Shown here piece by piece: positions 44,671 through 54,118 of a stretch of DNA of 55,471 bases. This DNA is from Bacteroidaceae bacterium. Its GTDB lineage: Bacteria; Bacteroidota; Bacteroidia; Bacteroidales; Bacteroidaceae. Position 1 is the first letter of the stretch. Each line of letters begins with the position of its first letter. The DNA lies in contig JAFUHF010000010.1 of assembly GCA_017468985.1 (NCBI GenBank), forward strand, positions 1 to 55,471, in the 5' to 3' direction. The position numbers were made by a program, and so were the translations under genes. The notes below the pieces were generated by a model. The model worked only from the letters and a program-made list of their open reading frames with translations. It was not told where the DNA came from and searched no databases.

Positions 44671-46230
44671 ATGGAACAATTTAAACTCATTGCCAAAACC
44701 TTCCAGGGTTTGGAAGAATTATTGGCGAAAGAGCTTACGGACCTGGGTGCGTCAGACGTAACCGTAGGGAGAAGAATGGTGTCCTTTACGGGCGATAAGG
44801 AAATGATGTACCGGGCCAACTTCTCATTGAGGACGGCAGTGAGAATACTCAAGCCCATTGCGAGTTTCAAGGCTCATACGGCCGACGAAGTATACGATGC
44901 CGTGAAGGCCATCAACTGGAATGAGTTTTTAGACCTTAATACGTCTTTTGCCGTAGACTCGGTGGTCTATTCTGAAGACTTCAGACACTCCAAATTTGTG
45001 GCCTACAAGGTGAAGGATGCCATTGTGGACTTCTTTCGAGAGCAGACCGGTAAACGTCCCAACATCAGTGTAACCAATCCTGACATCAAATTCAATATGC
45101 ACATTGCGGAAGACGAGTGTACCCTTTCGCTCGATTCTTCTGGTGAGAGCTTGCACAAGCGTGGTTATCGGGATGCCACTGTGCCCAGTCCCATCAACGA
45201 AGTGCTTGCCGCAGGCATGATTATGCTCACCGGCTGGCAGGGTGAAACCGACTTGATTGACCCCATGTGTGGTTCGGGAACCATTGCCATAGAGGCTGCT
45301 CTGATAGCCCGTAACATTGCTCCGGGTGTGTTTCGCAAGCATTTCGCTTTTGAAAGCTGGAAAGACTTCGACAGAGACTTGCTGGACCAAATCTATAACG
45401 ATGACTCAAAAGAACGGGAGTTTGTTCACCATATTTATGCCTATGATATAGATAAACAGGCCGTGGCTGCCGCTACTCAGAATGTGAAATCGGCCGGTGT
45501 GAGTGCTCTGGTTTCAGTGATAGGTCAGCCTTTGCAGCAATTCAAGCAGCCGGAGGAAAAAGCCATCATGATTACGAACCCACCTTATGGGGAGCGTATC
45601 TCATCGCCTAATCTTTTAGGATTATACCGTACTTTGGGCGAAAAACTCAAGCATCAGTTTGTAGGCAATGATGCGTGGGTGATCGGCTACCATGAGGAGA
45701 CTTTTGAGCAAATCGGTTTGCGTCCCAGCGTAAAGATACCTTTATATAATGGTTCGCTTGATTGCCTTTTCTGCAAGTATCAGATATTCGACGGTAAGCT
45801 CCATCAGTTCCGGTCGCAGGGGAACATCTTGAAGACCACCGAAGAATTGCAGCGTAACGCTCAGAAACGAAAGTTGCGTCCACATCGCGAAACGGTGCAG
45901 GCCGAAGATGCTGGTAACGACATGTATGCAGACGTCCCTGAATACGTGATGAAACGGCATAGGGAGTTTGTACAGAGACAGCAGGTGGAGTCACGCAGAC
46001 AGCTCCATCGCGAGGAACGCCGTCAAGGTAAAACAGAGCATTCAGCCCCTGCCTATGAGCGCAAAAGGGAAGAACCCTCCCAGGGCAGAGCCTACCATGG
46101 TGACCGCAGAAATGAATATGGAGGCCAACGCCAGGGCGGAAGAAATGAGGAGAGAGGCAGGAATGCGCATGGCTTTAATAACAAGAATGGTCGTAAAGGA
46201 CGGCATTTTAATGCGTATGATGAGGATTAA
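44671..46230 (+). CDS. THUMP-domain class I rRNA methyltransferase (RlmL N-terminal type)
   Basis: 519 aa. The N-terminal ferredoxin-like/THUMP region (about 1-165) is followed by a Rossmann methyltransferase fold with motif I DPMCGSGTIAIEAALIARN, and motif IV NPPYGERI typical of N2-guanine methyltransferases. This matches the RlmL N-terminal half, which makes m2G2445 of 23S rRNA. From about residue 395 the chain ends in a long, Arg/Glu/Gln/Gly-rich tail (for example RRQLHREERRQGK), probably an unstructured RNA-binding extension. It overlaps the peptidase gene downstream by up to 20 bases. Confidence 0.93.
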   Translation: MEQFKLIAKTFQGLEELLAKELTDLGASDVTVGRRMVSFTGDKEMMYRANFSLRTAVRILKPIASFKAHTADEVYDAVKAINWNEFLDLNTSFAVDSVVYSEDFRHSKFVAYKVKDAIVDFFREQTGKRPNISVTNPDIKFNMHIAEDECTLSLDSSGESLHKRGYRDATVPSPINEVLAAGMIMLTGWQGETDLIDPMCGSGTIAIEAALIARNIAPGVFRKHFAFESWKDFDRDLLDQIYNDDSKEREFVHHIYAYDIDKQAVAAATQNVKSAGVSALVSVIGQPLQQFKQPEEKAIMITNPPYGERISSPNLLGLYRTLGEKLKHQFVGNDAWVIGYHEETFEQIGLRPSVKIPLYNGSLDCLFCKYQIFDGKLHQFRSQGNILKTTEELQRNAQKRKLRPHRETVQAEDAGNDMYADVPEYVMKRHREFVQRQQVESRRQLHREERRQGKTEHSAPAYERKREEPSQGRAYHGDRRNEYGGQRQGGRNEERGRNAHGFNNKNGRKGRHFNAYDED

Positions 46231-48394
46231 AATCTTTCTGGTTTTCATGATTCCTGTCTTAGCAGTAAGCAATATGGCTCAATCAAAGCAGTTCACGCTT
46301 GATGATTTGATTCCAGGCGGAAAAACATACAAGGTGCTTCAGCCGTTGAGCCTTACAAGCGCATGGTGGGGCAATCGGCTGATACGCATAGAGAAAGACA
46401 AGTGCTCAATCCTTAATCAGCGCATTAACTGGGAGCCCCTGTTGTCCTTGGCTGACATCAAAGATGCCATCAAGGCGCAAGGACTCGAAGAACCCAAAGG
46501 GCTCACGTTGCTTTCGGCGCGTTTCCCAAATGGTGATAAGACTGAACTGGTCATGATCGGGAGTAATTACCTGTTTTCTTACGATTGGAAACTCAAGCGT
46601 ATCCTCCGTTGGCAGGTTTACGACGAGGCAATAAGCTATCAGGACTTTTCCAATACGGGTGGAAGCATTGCCTATAGTCAGAACAACGATCTTTTTGTCG
46701 ATGAATACCTCTCTCAAAAGGGGCAGGTAAAGCATCATCGTATCAGTAGCGATGGCGGAGTAAATCTGGTCTATGGCCAGAGCGTACATCGCAATGAGTT
46801 TGGCATCAATAAGGGTACGTTCTGGAGCCCTGACGGTCGCAGCCTCTGTTTCTACCAGATGGATCAGTCCATGGTGGCTGACTATCCCTTGGTGGATATC
46901 TCTACGCGTATTGCAACCCTTCAGCCCATTAAGTATCCCATGGCTGGCGAAACGAGTCACAAGGTAAGCATCGGCGTCTACAATACTCTTACGCGCCAAA
47001 CCGTGTGGTTGCAAACGGGTGACAATACGGATCAGTATTACACGGGTATAACGTGGAGCCCTGATTCCAAGAAAATATTTCTGTACCATCTCAACCGTGA
47101 TCAGAATCGCTGCGAACTCCAGCAGTTTAATGCTGAGACAGGTGTTTCAGAGGGAGTGATCTATGAGGAGTATCATCAGAAATATGTGGAACCGCAGCAT
47201 GGGCTTGCCTTTCTTCCCTGGGATTCTGATAAGTTTATCTATTGGAGCCAGAAAACGGGCTATGATAACCTTTATCTGTATAGTCTGAAGGAAAAACGAA
47301 CCTTGCGTAACCTTACGGCAGGCCATGATGGTGTGGTGCTGGAACTCTTAGGCTTCAATGCCAAAACGAAGAGCATCATTGTGAATACCACATGGACGTC
47401 GCCCATACAGCACAATTTCTATAGCGTGAGTGTAGAGAGTGGTAAGGCACAGCCTTTAGGAAGTGCGAAAGGCATCCATAGCGGCAAGCTTTCAGCCGAC
47501 GGATCACTCTTGATCGACACTTGGACATCCCATGAAGTACCTCGGCAAGTAGATTATATTAATACGGCTACCGGTAAGAGCGTGACATTGTTGGTGAGCT
47601 ATGATCAGTGGAATGGTTATGACGTTCCTGAAATATCGTGCGGAATGGTGAAGGCTGCCGATGGTCATACTGATCTATACTATAGGCTCATTAAGCCTAC
47701 CCATTTCGATCCCAACAAGAAATATCCTGCCGTAGTTTATGTCTACGGAGGTCCGCACACCCGTCTTGTTACCGATTCATGGGGCTATGGCTGTCGTGGC
47801 TGGGAAATCTATATGGCTCAGTTGGGCTATGTCGTGTTTGTTCTTGATGGCCGTGGCAGCAGTGAGCGTGGACGCGATTTTGAGAATGTTACATTCCGCC
47901 ACCTTGGACGTGAGGAGATGAAAGATCAGATGCAGGGCGTGAGGTTACTTTCTACGCTTCCCTATGTGGATAGCAACCGTTTGGGCGTTCATGGTTGGAG
48001 TTATGGTGGATTTATGACAACCAATCTGATGCTGACCTATCCAGAAGAGTTCAAGGTAGGTGTGGCTGGAGGTCCTGTGATCGATTGGAGTCTCTACGAA
48101 GTCATGTATGGCGAACGCTATATGGATACGCCGCAAACCAATCCTGATGGATATAAGGAGAACAATCTTTGTCTGCGTGCCGGCGACCTCAAGGGCCGTT
48201 TGCTCATCATCTTCGGATACAATGATCCGGTATGCGTTCCCCAGCATACGCTTTCTTTCATTCGTGCGTGCGAAACGGCTGGAACTCATCCTGACCTTCT
48301 GACCTATCCTGGCGATGAGCACAACATGCAGGGGGCTGATCGTATTCATCTGCACGAACACATTACTCGTTATTTTGAAGATCATCTGAAGTAA
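46211..48394 (+). CDS. Dipeptidyl-peptidase IV-type serine peptidase (family S9)
   Basis: 727 aa from the ATG at 46211 (46220 is equally possible); upstream in-frame ATGs lie in the methyltransferase gene and are not needed. A signal peptide (about 1-25, ending in NMAQS) leads into a beta-propeller domain ([32 protein letters not shown]) and the C-terminal hydrolase. The catalytic set is clear: [11 protein letters not shown] (Ser597), then NDPV (Asp) and DEHNM (His). Substrate-gating Glu residues of the DPP-IV type are not pinpointed. In Bacteroidales it sits in the periplasm and removes Xaa-Pro dipeptides. It is followed by purD after 22 bases. Confidence 0.92.
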   Translation: MRMMRIKIFLVFMIPVLAVSNMAQSKQFTLDDLIPGGKTYKVLQPLSLTSAWWGNRLIRIEKDKCSILNQRINWEPLLSLADIKDAIKAQGLEEPKGLTLLSARFPNGDKTELVMIGSNYLFSYDWKLKRILRWQVYDEAISYQDFSNTGGSIAYSQNNDLFVDEYLSQKGQVKHHRISSDGGVNLVYGQSVHRNEFGINKGTFWSPDGRSLCFYQMDQSMVADYPLVDISTRIATLQPIKYPMAGETSHKVSIGVYNTLTRQTVWLQTGDNTDQYYTGITWSPDSKKIFLYHLNRDQNRCELQQFNAETGVSEGVIYEEYHQKYVEPQHGLAFLPWDSDKFIYWSQKTGYDNLYLYSLKEKRTLRNLTAGHDGVVLELLGFNAKTKSIIVNTTWTSPIQHNFYSVSVESGKAQPLGSAKGIHSGKLSADGSLLIDTWTSHEVPRQVDYINTATGKSVTLLVSYDQWNGYDVPEISCGMVKAADGHTDLYYRLIKPTHFDPNKKYPAVVYVYGGPHTRLVTDSWGYGCRGWEIYMAQLGYVVFVLDGRGSSERGRDFENVTFRHLGREEMKDQMQGVRLLSTLPYVDSNRLGVHGWSYGGFMTTNLMLTYPEEFKVGVAGGPVIDWSLYEVMYGERYMDTPQTNPDGYKENNLCLRAGDLKGRLLIIFGYNDPVCVPQHTLSFIRACETAGTHPDLLTYPGDEHNMQGADRIHLHEHITRYFEDHLK

Positions 48395-48416
48395 TACGTA
48401 TAAAATACTTATCATT

Positions 48417-49685
48417 ATGAACATACTCCTATTGGGAAGTGGTGGCCGCGAGCATGCCTTGGCATGGAAAATAGCGCAGAGCCCCAAGCTGACAAAACTT
48501 TTTATTGCTCCTGGCAATCCGGGAATGGAGGCACATGGACAGTGCGTCAATCTTTCCTTGAGCGATTTTCCTGCCATTGCAGCATTTGTTAAGGAAGAGA
48601 ACGTCGAGCTGGTAGTTGTGGGTCTTGAGGTGCCCCTTGTTGAGGGCATCGTGGACTACTTCAAGCAAAACGAAGCCCTTCAGCATGTAGGCATTATTGG
48701 ACCATCAAAACAAGGAGCGCAGTTAGAGGGGAGTAAGAACTTTGCCAAGGCCTTCATGATGCGTCACGGCATTCCAACGGCAAAATACCAGACTTTTGAC
48801 GGAACAACGCTGAAGGAAGGTCTGGAGTTCTTGGAAACCATGCGTCCACCTTACGTATTGAAAGCCGACGGGCTGTGTGCCGGTAAGGGAGTGCTCATCG
48901 TTCCTACTCTCAAGGAGGCACGCAAGGAGTTTCAGGACATGCTAGGTGGTATGTTTGGCAATGCTTCGGCCCATGTGGTGCTTGAGGAGTTTCTTGATGG
49001 TACAGAGTGCTCCGTTTTTGTGTTGACTGACGGACAGCACTATAAGATTCTTCCCGAGGCCAAGGATTATAAACGCATTGGCGAATATGACTGTGGCCTC
49101 AATACAGGCGGCATGGGTAGTGTCTCTCCTGTTCCCTTTGCTACTGCTGAATGGATGCAGAAGGTGGAAGACCGTATCATTCGCCCCACCATTTTGGGAC
49201 TAGCGGAAGAAGGCATTGACTACAAGGGGTTCATCTTCTTTGGTCTCATCAATGTAAAGGGCGAACCAATGGTCATTGAATACAATTGCCGTATGGGTGA
49301 CCCCGAAACTGAAACCGTGATGCCCCGTTTGCAGAGTGATCTTGTGGAATTGTTCGAAGGGGTAGTAAATGGTAAACTTGATCAGTATAATGTTGTTATT
49401 GACCCAAGAGCTGCGGTAAACGTGATGTTGGTTTCCGGCGGTTATCCTCAGGATTATAAGAAAGGCTATCCCATTTCCGGCCTTGAGCAGGTCAAGGACA
49501 GCATCGTTTTCCATTCCGGTACGGCCTGGAAAGACGGACAGTTGGTTACGGCTGGCGGCCGCGTGATTAGTGTTACTTCCTATGGTAAGGATAAAGCCGA
49601 GGCTTTGGCCAAGAGCATGGAGAATGCGCAGCATATCAGTTATGCTGATCGCTATTATCGCCGCGACATTGGCAAAGACCTTTAA
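48417..49685 (+). CDS. purD: Phosphoribosylamine-glycine ligase
   Basis: 422 aa, GAR synthetase, the second step of purine synthesis. Markers: [18 protein letters not shown] at the N-terminus, the ATP-grasp segments [29 protein letters not shown] and [16 protein letters not shown], and the Mg2+ region [14 protein letters not shown]. The length is normal. It lies in the operon after the S9 peptidase. Confidence 0.97.
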   Translation: MNILLLGSGGREHALAWKIAQSPKLTKLFIAPGNPGMEAHGQCVNLSLSDFPAIAAFVKEENVELVVVGLEVPLVEGIVDYFKQNEALQHVGIIGPSKQGAQLEGSKNFAKAFMMRHGIPTAKYQTFDGTTLKEGLEFLETMRPPYVLKADGLCAGKGVLIVPTLKEARKEFQDMLGGMFGNASAHVVLEEFLDGTECSVFVLTDGQHYKILPEAKDYKRIGEYDCGLNTGGMGSVSPVPFATAEWMQKVEDRIIRPTILGLAEEGIDYKGFIFFGLINVKGEPMVIEYNCRMGDPETETVMPRLQSDLVELFEGVVNGKLDQYNVVIDPRAAVNVMLVSGGYPQDYKKGYPISGLEQVKDSIVFHSGTAWKDGQLVTAGGRVISVTSYGKDKAEALAKSMENAQHISYADRYYRRDIGKDL

Positions 49686-49754
49686 TGAAGTCTTTCCCTG
49701 GTACTCATTTTCAAACCTTCTGATTTTATACAAACAACTACATAACAATAACTT

Positions 49755-50810
49755 ATGAAACGCAAAATTGCAATATTAGGCGCAGGAATGATGGGCTCCG
49801 CCTTAGCCTTTCCTGCTGCAGAGAATGGTAACGACGTCTGCATCATTGGCACTTGCCTTGACGATGACATCATTGATGGATATATTAAGACCGGCAAGCA
49901 CGAAAAGTTTTGCCGTCCCTTCCCCGAAAACGTTAGATATGCCTACTTCAAGGATTGGAAGAAGGAAGTGGAAGGCTGCGATTTTATTATAGGTGGTGTG
50001 TCGTCGTTTGGTGTGGACTGGTTCTTGGAGGAGATTCTTACGCAGTTGGATCCTGACATGCCGGTACTTAGTGTAACCAAGGGCTTACGCGCCACGTCCG
50101 ACGGAACGCTCCTTTCCTATCCCGGTTATTGGGAAAGCGAACTCGCCAAGCGAGGCATCCATCGTACCATCTGTGCCATTGGCGGTCCGTGTACCAGTTA
50201 TGAACTCGTTTTCATGGATCCCTCCGAGGTGGGCTTCTGTGGTAAGGACAACGATGCCCTGCGCATGATGAAAGAAGCCATGCAGCGTCCTTATTATCAC
50301 ATTTCGCTTACCAACGATGTGATTGGTCTGGAGAGTGCAGTAGCGCTGAAGAATGCCTATGCCATGGCTGTAACGCTGGCCGTGGGTCTCAATACGCGCT
50401 GGCACGGGCCCGAAGAACCTCAGCACTACAATTCTCAGGCAGGCACATTCACTCAGGCCGTTCGCGAAACGCATGCCCTGATGCAGATGCAGGGTGGCAC
50501 CTTTGAGTCTGAATGCATAGGTCTGGGCGACCTCTATGTCACCATTTTCAGTGGACGCACCCGTCGCTGTGGCGTACTGATGGGCGAAGGCCTTAACTAC
50601 GATCAGGTAACAGAAGCCTTGGCTGGCATCACGCTGGAGAGTCTGGTCATTACGCGCGTTATGGGAGAGGCCATTCGCAAAAAGGCAGAGCTGGGACTTG
50701 TTGACCTTCGCGATTTCCCCTTGCTTATGCACATTGCAGATATACTTGACAAGGGCATGGCCGACGCTGATCTTCCGTGGGAAGCATTCACGTTCGAGCA
50801 TCTCAAGTAA
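49755..50810 (+). CDS. Glycerol-3-phosphate dehydrogenase-like protein (GpsA family)
   Basis: 351 aa. The Rossmann N-terminus (IAILGAGMMGSALAFPAAENG) has the NAD(P)-binding glycine pattern, and SVTKGL with IGGPCTSYELV are family motifs. The catalytic Lys is in ESAVALKNAYAMAVTLAVG (Lys199), followed by GLGDLYVTIFSGRTRR. It probably reduces dihydroxyacetone phosphate to glycerol-3-phosphate, or the reverse, given its partner. A GlpT-type transporter begins 6 bases after its stop, so the pair probably takes up and uses glycerol-3-phosphate. The second member of the family (a core gpsA) was not looked for and may lie elsewhere. Confidence 0.85.
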   Translation: MKRKIAILGAGMMGSALAFPAAENGNDVCIIGTCLDDDIIDGYIKTGKHEKFCRPFPENVRYAYFKDWKKEVEGCDFIIGGVSSFGVDWFLEEILTQLDPDMPVLSVTKGLRATSDGTLLSYPGYWESELAKRGIHRTICAIGGPCTSYELVFMDPSEVGFCGKDNDALRMMKEAMQRPYYHISLTNDVIGLESAVALKNAYAMAVTLAVGLNTRWHGPEEPQHYNSQAGTFTQAVRETHALMQMQGGTFESECIGLGDLYVTIFSGRTRRCGVLMGEGLNYDQVTEALAGITLESLVITRVMGEAIRKKAELGLVDLRDFPLLMHIADILDKGMADADLPWEAFTFEHLK

Positions 50811-50816
50811 GGAGAC

Positions 50817-52157
50817 ATGAAGACCAAGCACAGCTTTAAATATTGGCAATGGAGAGTAATCATCTGTTCCATGATAGGTTACTCCATGTTCTATTTCGTA
50901 AGAAAGAACTTCTCGTTTGCCATGCCTGCCTTGGGCGAAGAATATGGCATTACCAATACCAGTTTTGGCATCATTCTTTCCTTAGTGGGCATCATCTACG
51001 GTGTATCAAAATTCATTAACGGGTTTATTGCCGACCGCACCAATGCCCGTTGGCATCTCGTCATTGGTTTGAGCATTTGTGCGCTGCTCAATTACATTTT
51101 CGGGTTTAGTGCTGATCTCAGCCGTTGGATTACAGGCAATCCTTCTGGCCCTGATTTTGTCAACACGATGGTTGTCATTATGGCTGTGTTGCTCATTCTT
51201 AACAATGTCTTTCAGGGTTGTGGCTTCTCGCCATGCAATCGGTTGATGGTTCATTGGGTGCCGCCTAAGGAGTTGGCTACCAAAATGAGCTTCTGGAATA
51301 CCTCCCATTCCATTGGTGCCGGCCTGGTGTCCATTCTTTGTGGCTACATTGTAGGTAGTCAGATGGGTAGTGGCATGGGTACCATGGCTTGGCAGTGGTG
51401 CTTCTGGATCCCGGCCATCATTGCTACGGCTGGAGTGTTCTTCATTATCCTCACGTTGCGCGATACGCCTACTTCTGTGGGCCTACCCGAATTGCCTGAC
51501 ACCAAGACCGAGCTTGATGACAACGATACGCCAGAGGCCTTCAAGGCCTTTATCCGCAAGAAGGTATTCCAGAATCCCATCATTTGGACGCTGGCCGTAA
51601 CCGATCTGTTTGTGTACATCGTTCGCTTCGCCGTGCTCGACTGGGGCCCCACCTTCTTGCAAAATCGTGCCGTACCGCTGTCCCCTCAGCTTGCAGGGTG
51701 GACCATCGCCATTTTTGAGATAGCTGGCTGTGCAGGCATGATGTGTGCCGGATGGGTTTCCGATCATCTGTTTAAGGGAAAGGCCCAGCGCGTATGTGCC
51801 ATAGAGATGGGCATCGTGGCCGTTTGTTTGGTGGCGCTCCATCTGTTGCCGGCCGATGCCAGTAGCATGTTGGTGCTCGTCTTGTTGGCCATTGCCGGAT
51901 TCTTTCTTTATGGTCCGCAGGCATTGCTGGGCGTGGTGGCTTCCAATCAAGTTACCAAGAAGGCCGCTTCGTCAGCCGTAGGGCTTATTGGACTGATGAG
52001 CTACGTTTCCGTAATCTTCACCGGAGCTGGTCTGGGATGGTTTTCCGACCATTTTGGTTGGGATTATCTCTTCATCCTCATGAGTGTGGTTTCCGTAATA
52101 GGTGGTATCATTGTAGCCACGCTTTGGAACATTAAGGATGACGGCTATATTCATTAG
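50817..52157 (+). CDS. OPA-family glycerol-3-phosphate or hexose-phosphate transporter (MFS, GlpT/UhpT-like)
   Basis: 446 aa with about 12 membrane segments. The GlpT/UhpT layout is visible: an N-terminal YWQWRVIICSMIGYSMFYFVRKNFSFAMPAL, given by parts MIGYSMFYFVRKNFSF and AMPALGEEYG, an FINGFIADRTNARWHLVIG loop, and the conserved GCGFSPCNRLMVHW. Arg residues of the substrate site (R in YFVRKNF, and R in the C-terminal half) are present. It exchanges organophosphate for inorganic phosphate. It is the second gene of the pair with the GpsA-like dehydrogenase. A terminator follows. Confidence 0.88.
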   Translation: MKTKHSFKYWQWRVIICSMIGYSMFYFVRKNFSFAMPALGEEYGITNTSFGIILSLVGIIYGVSKFINGFIADRTNARWHLVIGLSICALLNYIFGFSADLSRWITGNPSGPDFVNTMVVIMAVLLILNNVFQGCGFSPCNRLMVHWVPPKELATKMSFWNTSHSIGAGLVSILCGYIVGSQMGSGMGTMAWQWCFWIPAIIATAGVFFIILTLRDTPTSVGLPELPDTKTELDDNDTPEAFKAFIRKKVFQNPIIWTLAVTDLFVYIVRFAVLDWGPTFLQNRAVPLSPQLAGWTIAIFEIAGCAGMMCAGWVSDHLFKGKAQRVCAIEMGIVAVCLVALHLLPADASSMLVLVLLAIAGFFLYGPQALLGVVASNQVTKKAASSAVGLIGLMSYVSVIFTGAGLGWFSDHFGWDYLFILMSVVSVIGGIIVATLWNIKDDGYIH

Positions 52158-52201
52158 GAGTTCAAGGCAGAAGCCTGAAGGGCTTGTGCAGATAAAACCA
52201 A

Positions 52202-52240
52202 ACCGGCCGAGATGTGACTCACATCTCGGCCGGTCTTCTT
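52202..52240. terminator. Bidirectional terminator between the GlpT-like and HhH genes
   Basis: A perfect 16-base inverted repeat (52202-52217 with 52219-52234, rich in G/C) is followed by TCTTCTT on the plus strand. It separates two convergent genes and can serve both. Confidence 0.85.
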
Positions 52241-52260
52241 ATGTAATGTTCCCTGCCAGA

Positions 52261-52668
52261 TTAATAAGTCATCTTAGGCTCCAGTTCCTTGGCCTGGTTC
52301 ACCATCTTGATCACTTCTTTCAGGGCAGGTACGCGACGTACCAAGTGTTTCTGGTCGTTCACTTCCTGTAGCTTGGCCGTGAGGTTCTCAGGTACGCGGT
52401 GTTTTAGCTCCTTCACTGTGTCCACACCGCTGGCTTCCAGCAGCTCAGCAAACTGTGGGCCTACGCCCTTAATGCGGAACAGGTCTGCATGGTTGGTCCA
52501 TTTCAGGATCAGACCATCGGCAATGCTCGTTTCTTCTGCCAGAGCCTTACGGCCTGCAGGAGCAGCACCTTTTTCCAATAACTGTGCAGGAGTCTCAATG
52601 CCTGCTGCAATCAACTTCTCGGCATAAACTTCGCCGATTCCTTCAATGTCAATAATTTTGTATGCCAT
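52261..52668 (-). CDS. DUF4332-like helix-hairpin-helix protein
   Basis: 135 aa. Two helix-hairpin-helix units are visible: IEGIGEVYAEKLIAAGIET near the start and IKGVGPQFAELLEASGVDT near residue 70, each with the GxG hairpin. They fit the DUF4332 pattern of small DNA-binding or scaffold proteins of unknown role. The surrounding helices are amphipathic. It stands alone with its own promoter, and its partner is unknown. Confidence 0.85.
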   Translation of the reverse strand: MAYKIIDIEGIGEVYAEKLIAAGIETPAQLLEKGAAPAGRKALAEETSIADGLILKWTNHADLFRIKGVGPQFAELLEASGVDTVKELKHRVPENLTAKLQEVNDQKHLVRRVPALKEVIKMVNQAKELEPKMTY

Positions 52669-52702
52669 AATCTTTTTGGAATTATTTTCTTTACCACGTC
52701 CA

Positions 52703-52734
52703 CAAAATTAAGACTTTTCAATCGAAGTACCAAA
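52703..52734 (-). promoter_or_regulatory. Promoter of the HhH gene
   Basis: TTTG (52734-52731), a 20-base gap, then TAATTTTG (52710-52703) on the minus strand, 34 bases before the ATG at 52668. Confidence 0.8.
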
Positions 52735-52774
52735 CTTTTTGAGTTTAAAAAGCAGTTCGTCATGATTTTATCGC

Positions 52775-52782
52775 TAATTTTG
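52775..52782 (+). promoter_or_regulatory. -7 box of the sialidase-like gene
   Basis: TAATTTTG, 22 bases before the ATG at 52805. A -33 element is not evident. Confidence 0.6.
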
Positions 52783-52804
52783 CGTTTAAACAAACCAACG
52801 CAAT

Positions 52805-53854
52805 ATGGCATTCAATCGCAAATCAACTTTTTCTCTTCTCCTGTTGGCATTAGGTATGCTTATTTGTCTGCCAGCCAGTGCAAAGAAGGAGTATCGTTAT
52901 TCAGTAGACCGTATTTGGAGCAATGGCACCTACAGTTCGTTTACCTCGCTCGTTAAGTACAAAGGCCGCTTCTACTGTGCTTTCCGCGAAGGCCGAGGCC
53001 ACGTTTTCGACGAAAATGGAAAGGCCGAAGGTAAGATACGCATCATTTCTTCCAAGAATGGCAAGAAATGGGAATCCGTCTTGCTTACCGGTTTGCCCGA
53101 TATGGATTTCCGTGATCCAAAGCTGTCCGTTACCCCCGACGGACGCCTCATGGTGGCCATCGGAGTGTCCGTCTATGTGGACAGACAGCTCAAGGCGCAG
53201 ATCCCTTATGTATGCTTTTCGTCCGATGGTCAGCATTTCTCCGATCCGCAGCGTTGCACCATTGATGCGCAGGCCGATCCCAAAAACGACTGGATATGGC
53301 GTGTCACATGGCACGAAGGTAAGGGCTATGCCATCGACTATTTCACCTCTGGTTCCGGCCGCAGTGGTCTTTGGCTGCTAACCACGTCCGATGGCGTTCA
53401 TTACCAAAAGCTCTGCGACCTCGATGTTCCCGATTTTCCTAACGAGGCAACGGTACGTTTCCTGCCCGAAAGTGGCCAGATGGCCATCATGGTACGTCGC
53501 GATGCAGGCGACTGCATGGGTTATTGGGCCACTGCCGATGCGCCTTATACGAAGTGGGAATGGAAAAAGATGCCCATGCGTTTGGGCGGTCCCGATTTCG
53601 TGATGCTCGATGACCATAAAGTGATAGCCTGCTCACGTTGCCATCACATTCCTAATCACTGCACCACCTCTGTTTATCTTGGCGATGCCCAGACGGGGCG
53701 TTTCGAGCAACGTTTCGTGCTTCCATCAGGGGGAGATACCAGCTATCCTGGAATGATCATCGAAGGCGATGAGTTGTGGATCAGCTATTATGCCGGCCAC
53801 GAATCCAAATGGCCTTGCATTTATTTGGCACGCATTCCCCTGGGCATGTTTTAG
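52805..53854 (+). CDS. Exported sialidase-fold (BNR/Asp-box) protein
   Basis: 349 aa with a signal peptide ending in LPASA. The chain has sialidase-like features: SFTSLVKYKGRFYCAFREGRGH with the fold's arginine triad start (FREG), repeated Asp-box-like blocks (SSKNGKKWESV, SSDGQHFSDP, TSDGVHYQKLC), an RVTWHEGKGYAID strand and EATVRFLPESGQMAIMVRRD. The Asp boxes are not perfect S-x-D-x-G-x-x-W in each case. It could be a sialidase or a related beta-propeller hydrolase. The set Arg, Glu, Tyr is partly visible; catalytic activity is not proven. It fits with the esterase-like protein at 28203 in handling sialylated host glycans. Confidence 0.75.
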   Translation: MAFNRKSTFSLLLLALGMLICLPASAKKEYRYSVDRIWSNGTYSSFTSLVKYKGRFYCAFREGRGHVFDENGKAEGKIRIISSKNGKKWESVLLTGLPDMDFRDPKLSVTPDGRLMVAIGVSVYVDRQLKAQIPYVCFSSDGQHFSDPQRCTIDAQADPKNDWIWRVTWHEGKGYAIDYFTSGSGRSGLWLLTTSDGVHYQKLCDLDVPDFPNEATVRFLPESGQMAIMVRRDAGDCMGYWATADAPYTKWEWKKMPMRLGGPDFVMLDDHKVIACSRCHHIPNHCTTSVYLGDAQTGRFEQRFVLPSGGDTSYPGMIIEGDELWISYYAGHESKWPCIYLARIPLGMF

Positions 53855-54118
53855 GAAACCATAGGTTGGCCTATCCAGCCTGCTTCCTAATGCCAATCTC
53901 TCAGTTATTAGTTTCCGTTAAAAAGTGCCGTAGGCATAAAGACGTGGTAGCTAAAAACGCGAATCTGCAAAATGTGAACTACAACTACGCTCAAATTGCA
54001 GATTCTTACCTTCCAGTCCCAGCTTCGCTGGGGTCCGTGGCCTTAGGCGCTCAATTCTCACCTCTCAATTACTGCGCTCCTTCGGTGCTCGTGACCTTCG
54101 GTTCTCAATTCAAATGAA
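53850..54118. other. Intergenic stretch with hairpin, no gene
   Basis: A dyad TTAGGAA...TTCCTAA encloses GGTTGG/CCAGCC at about 53852-53891, just after the sialidase stop, and may stabilise the 3' end, but no T-run follows. The rest up to 54118 has short imperfect repeats (CTCAATT three times) and no supported frame. Confidence 0.4.
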
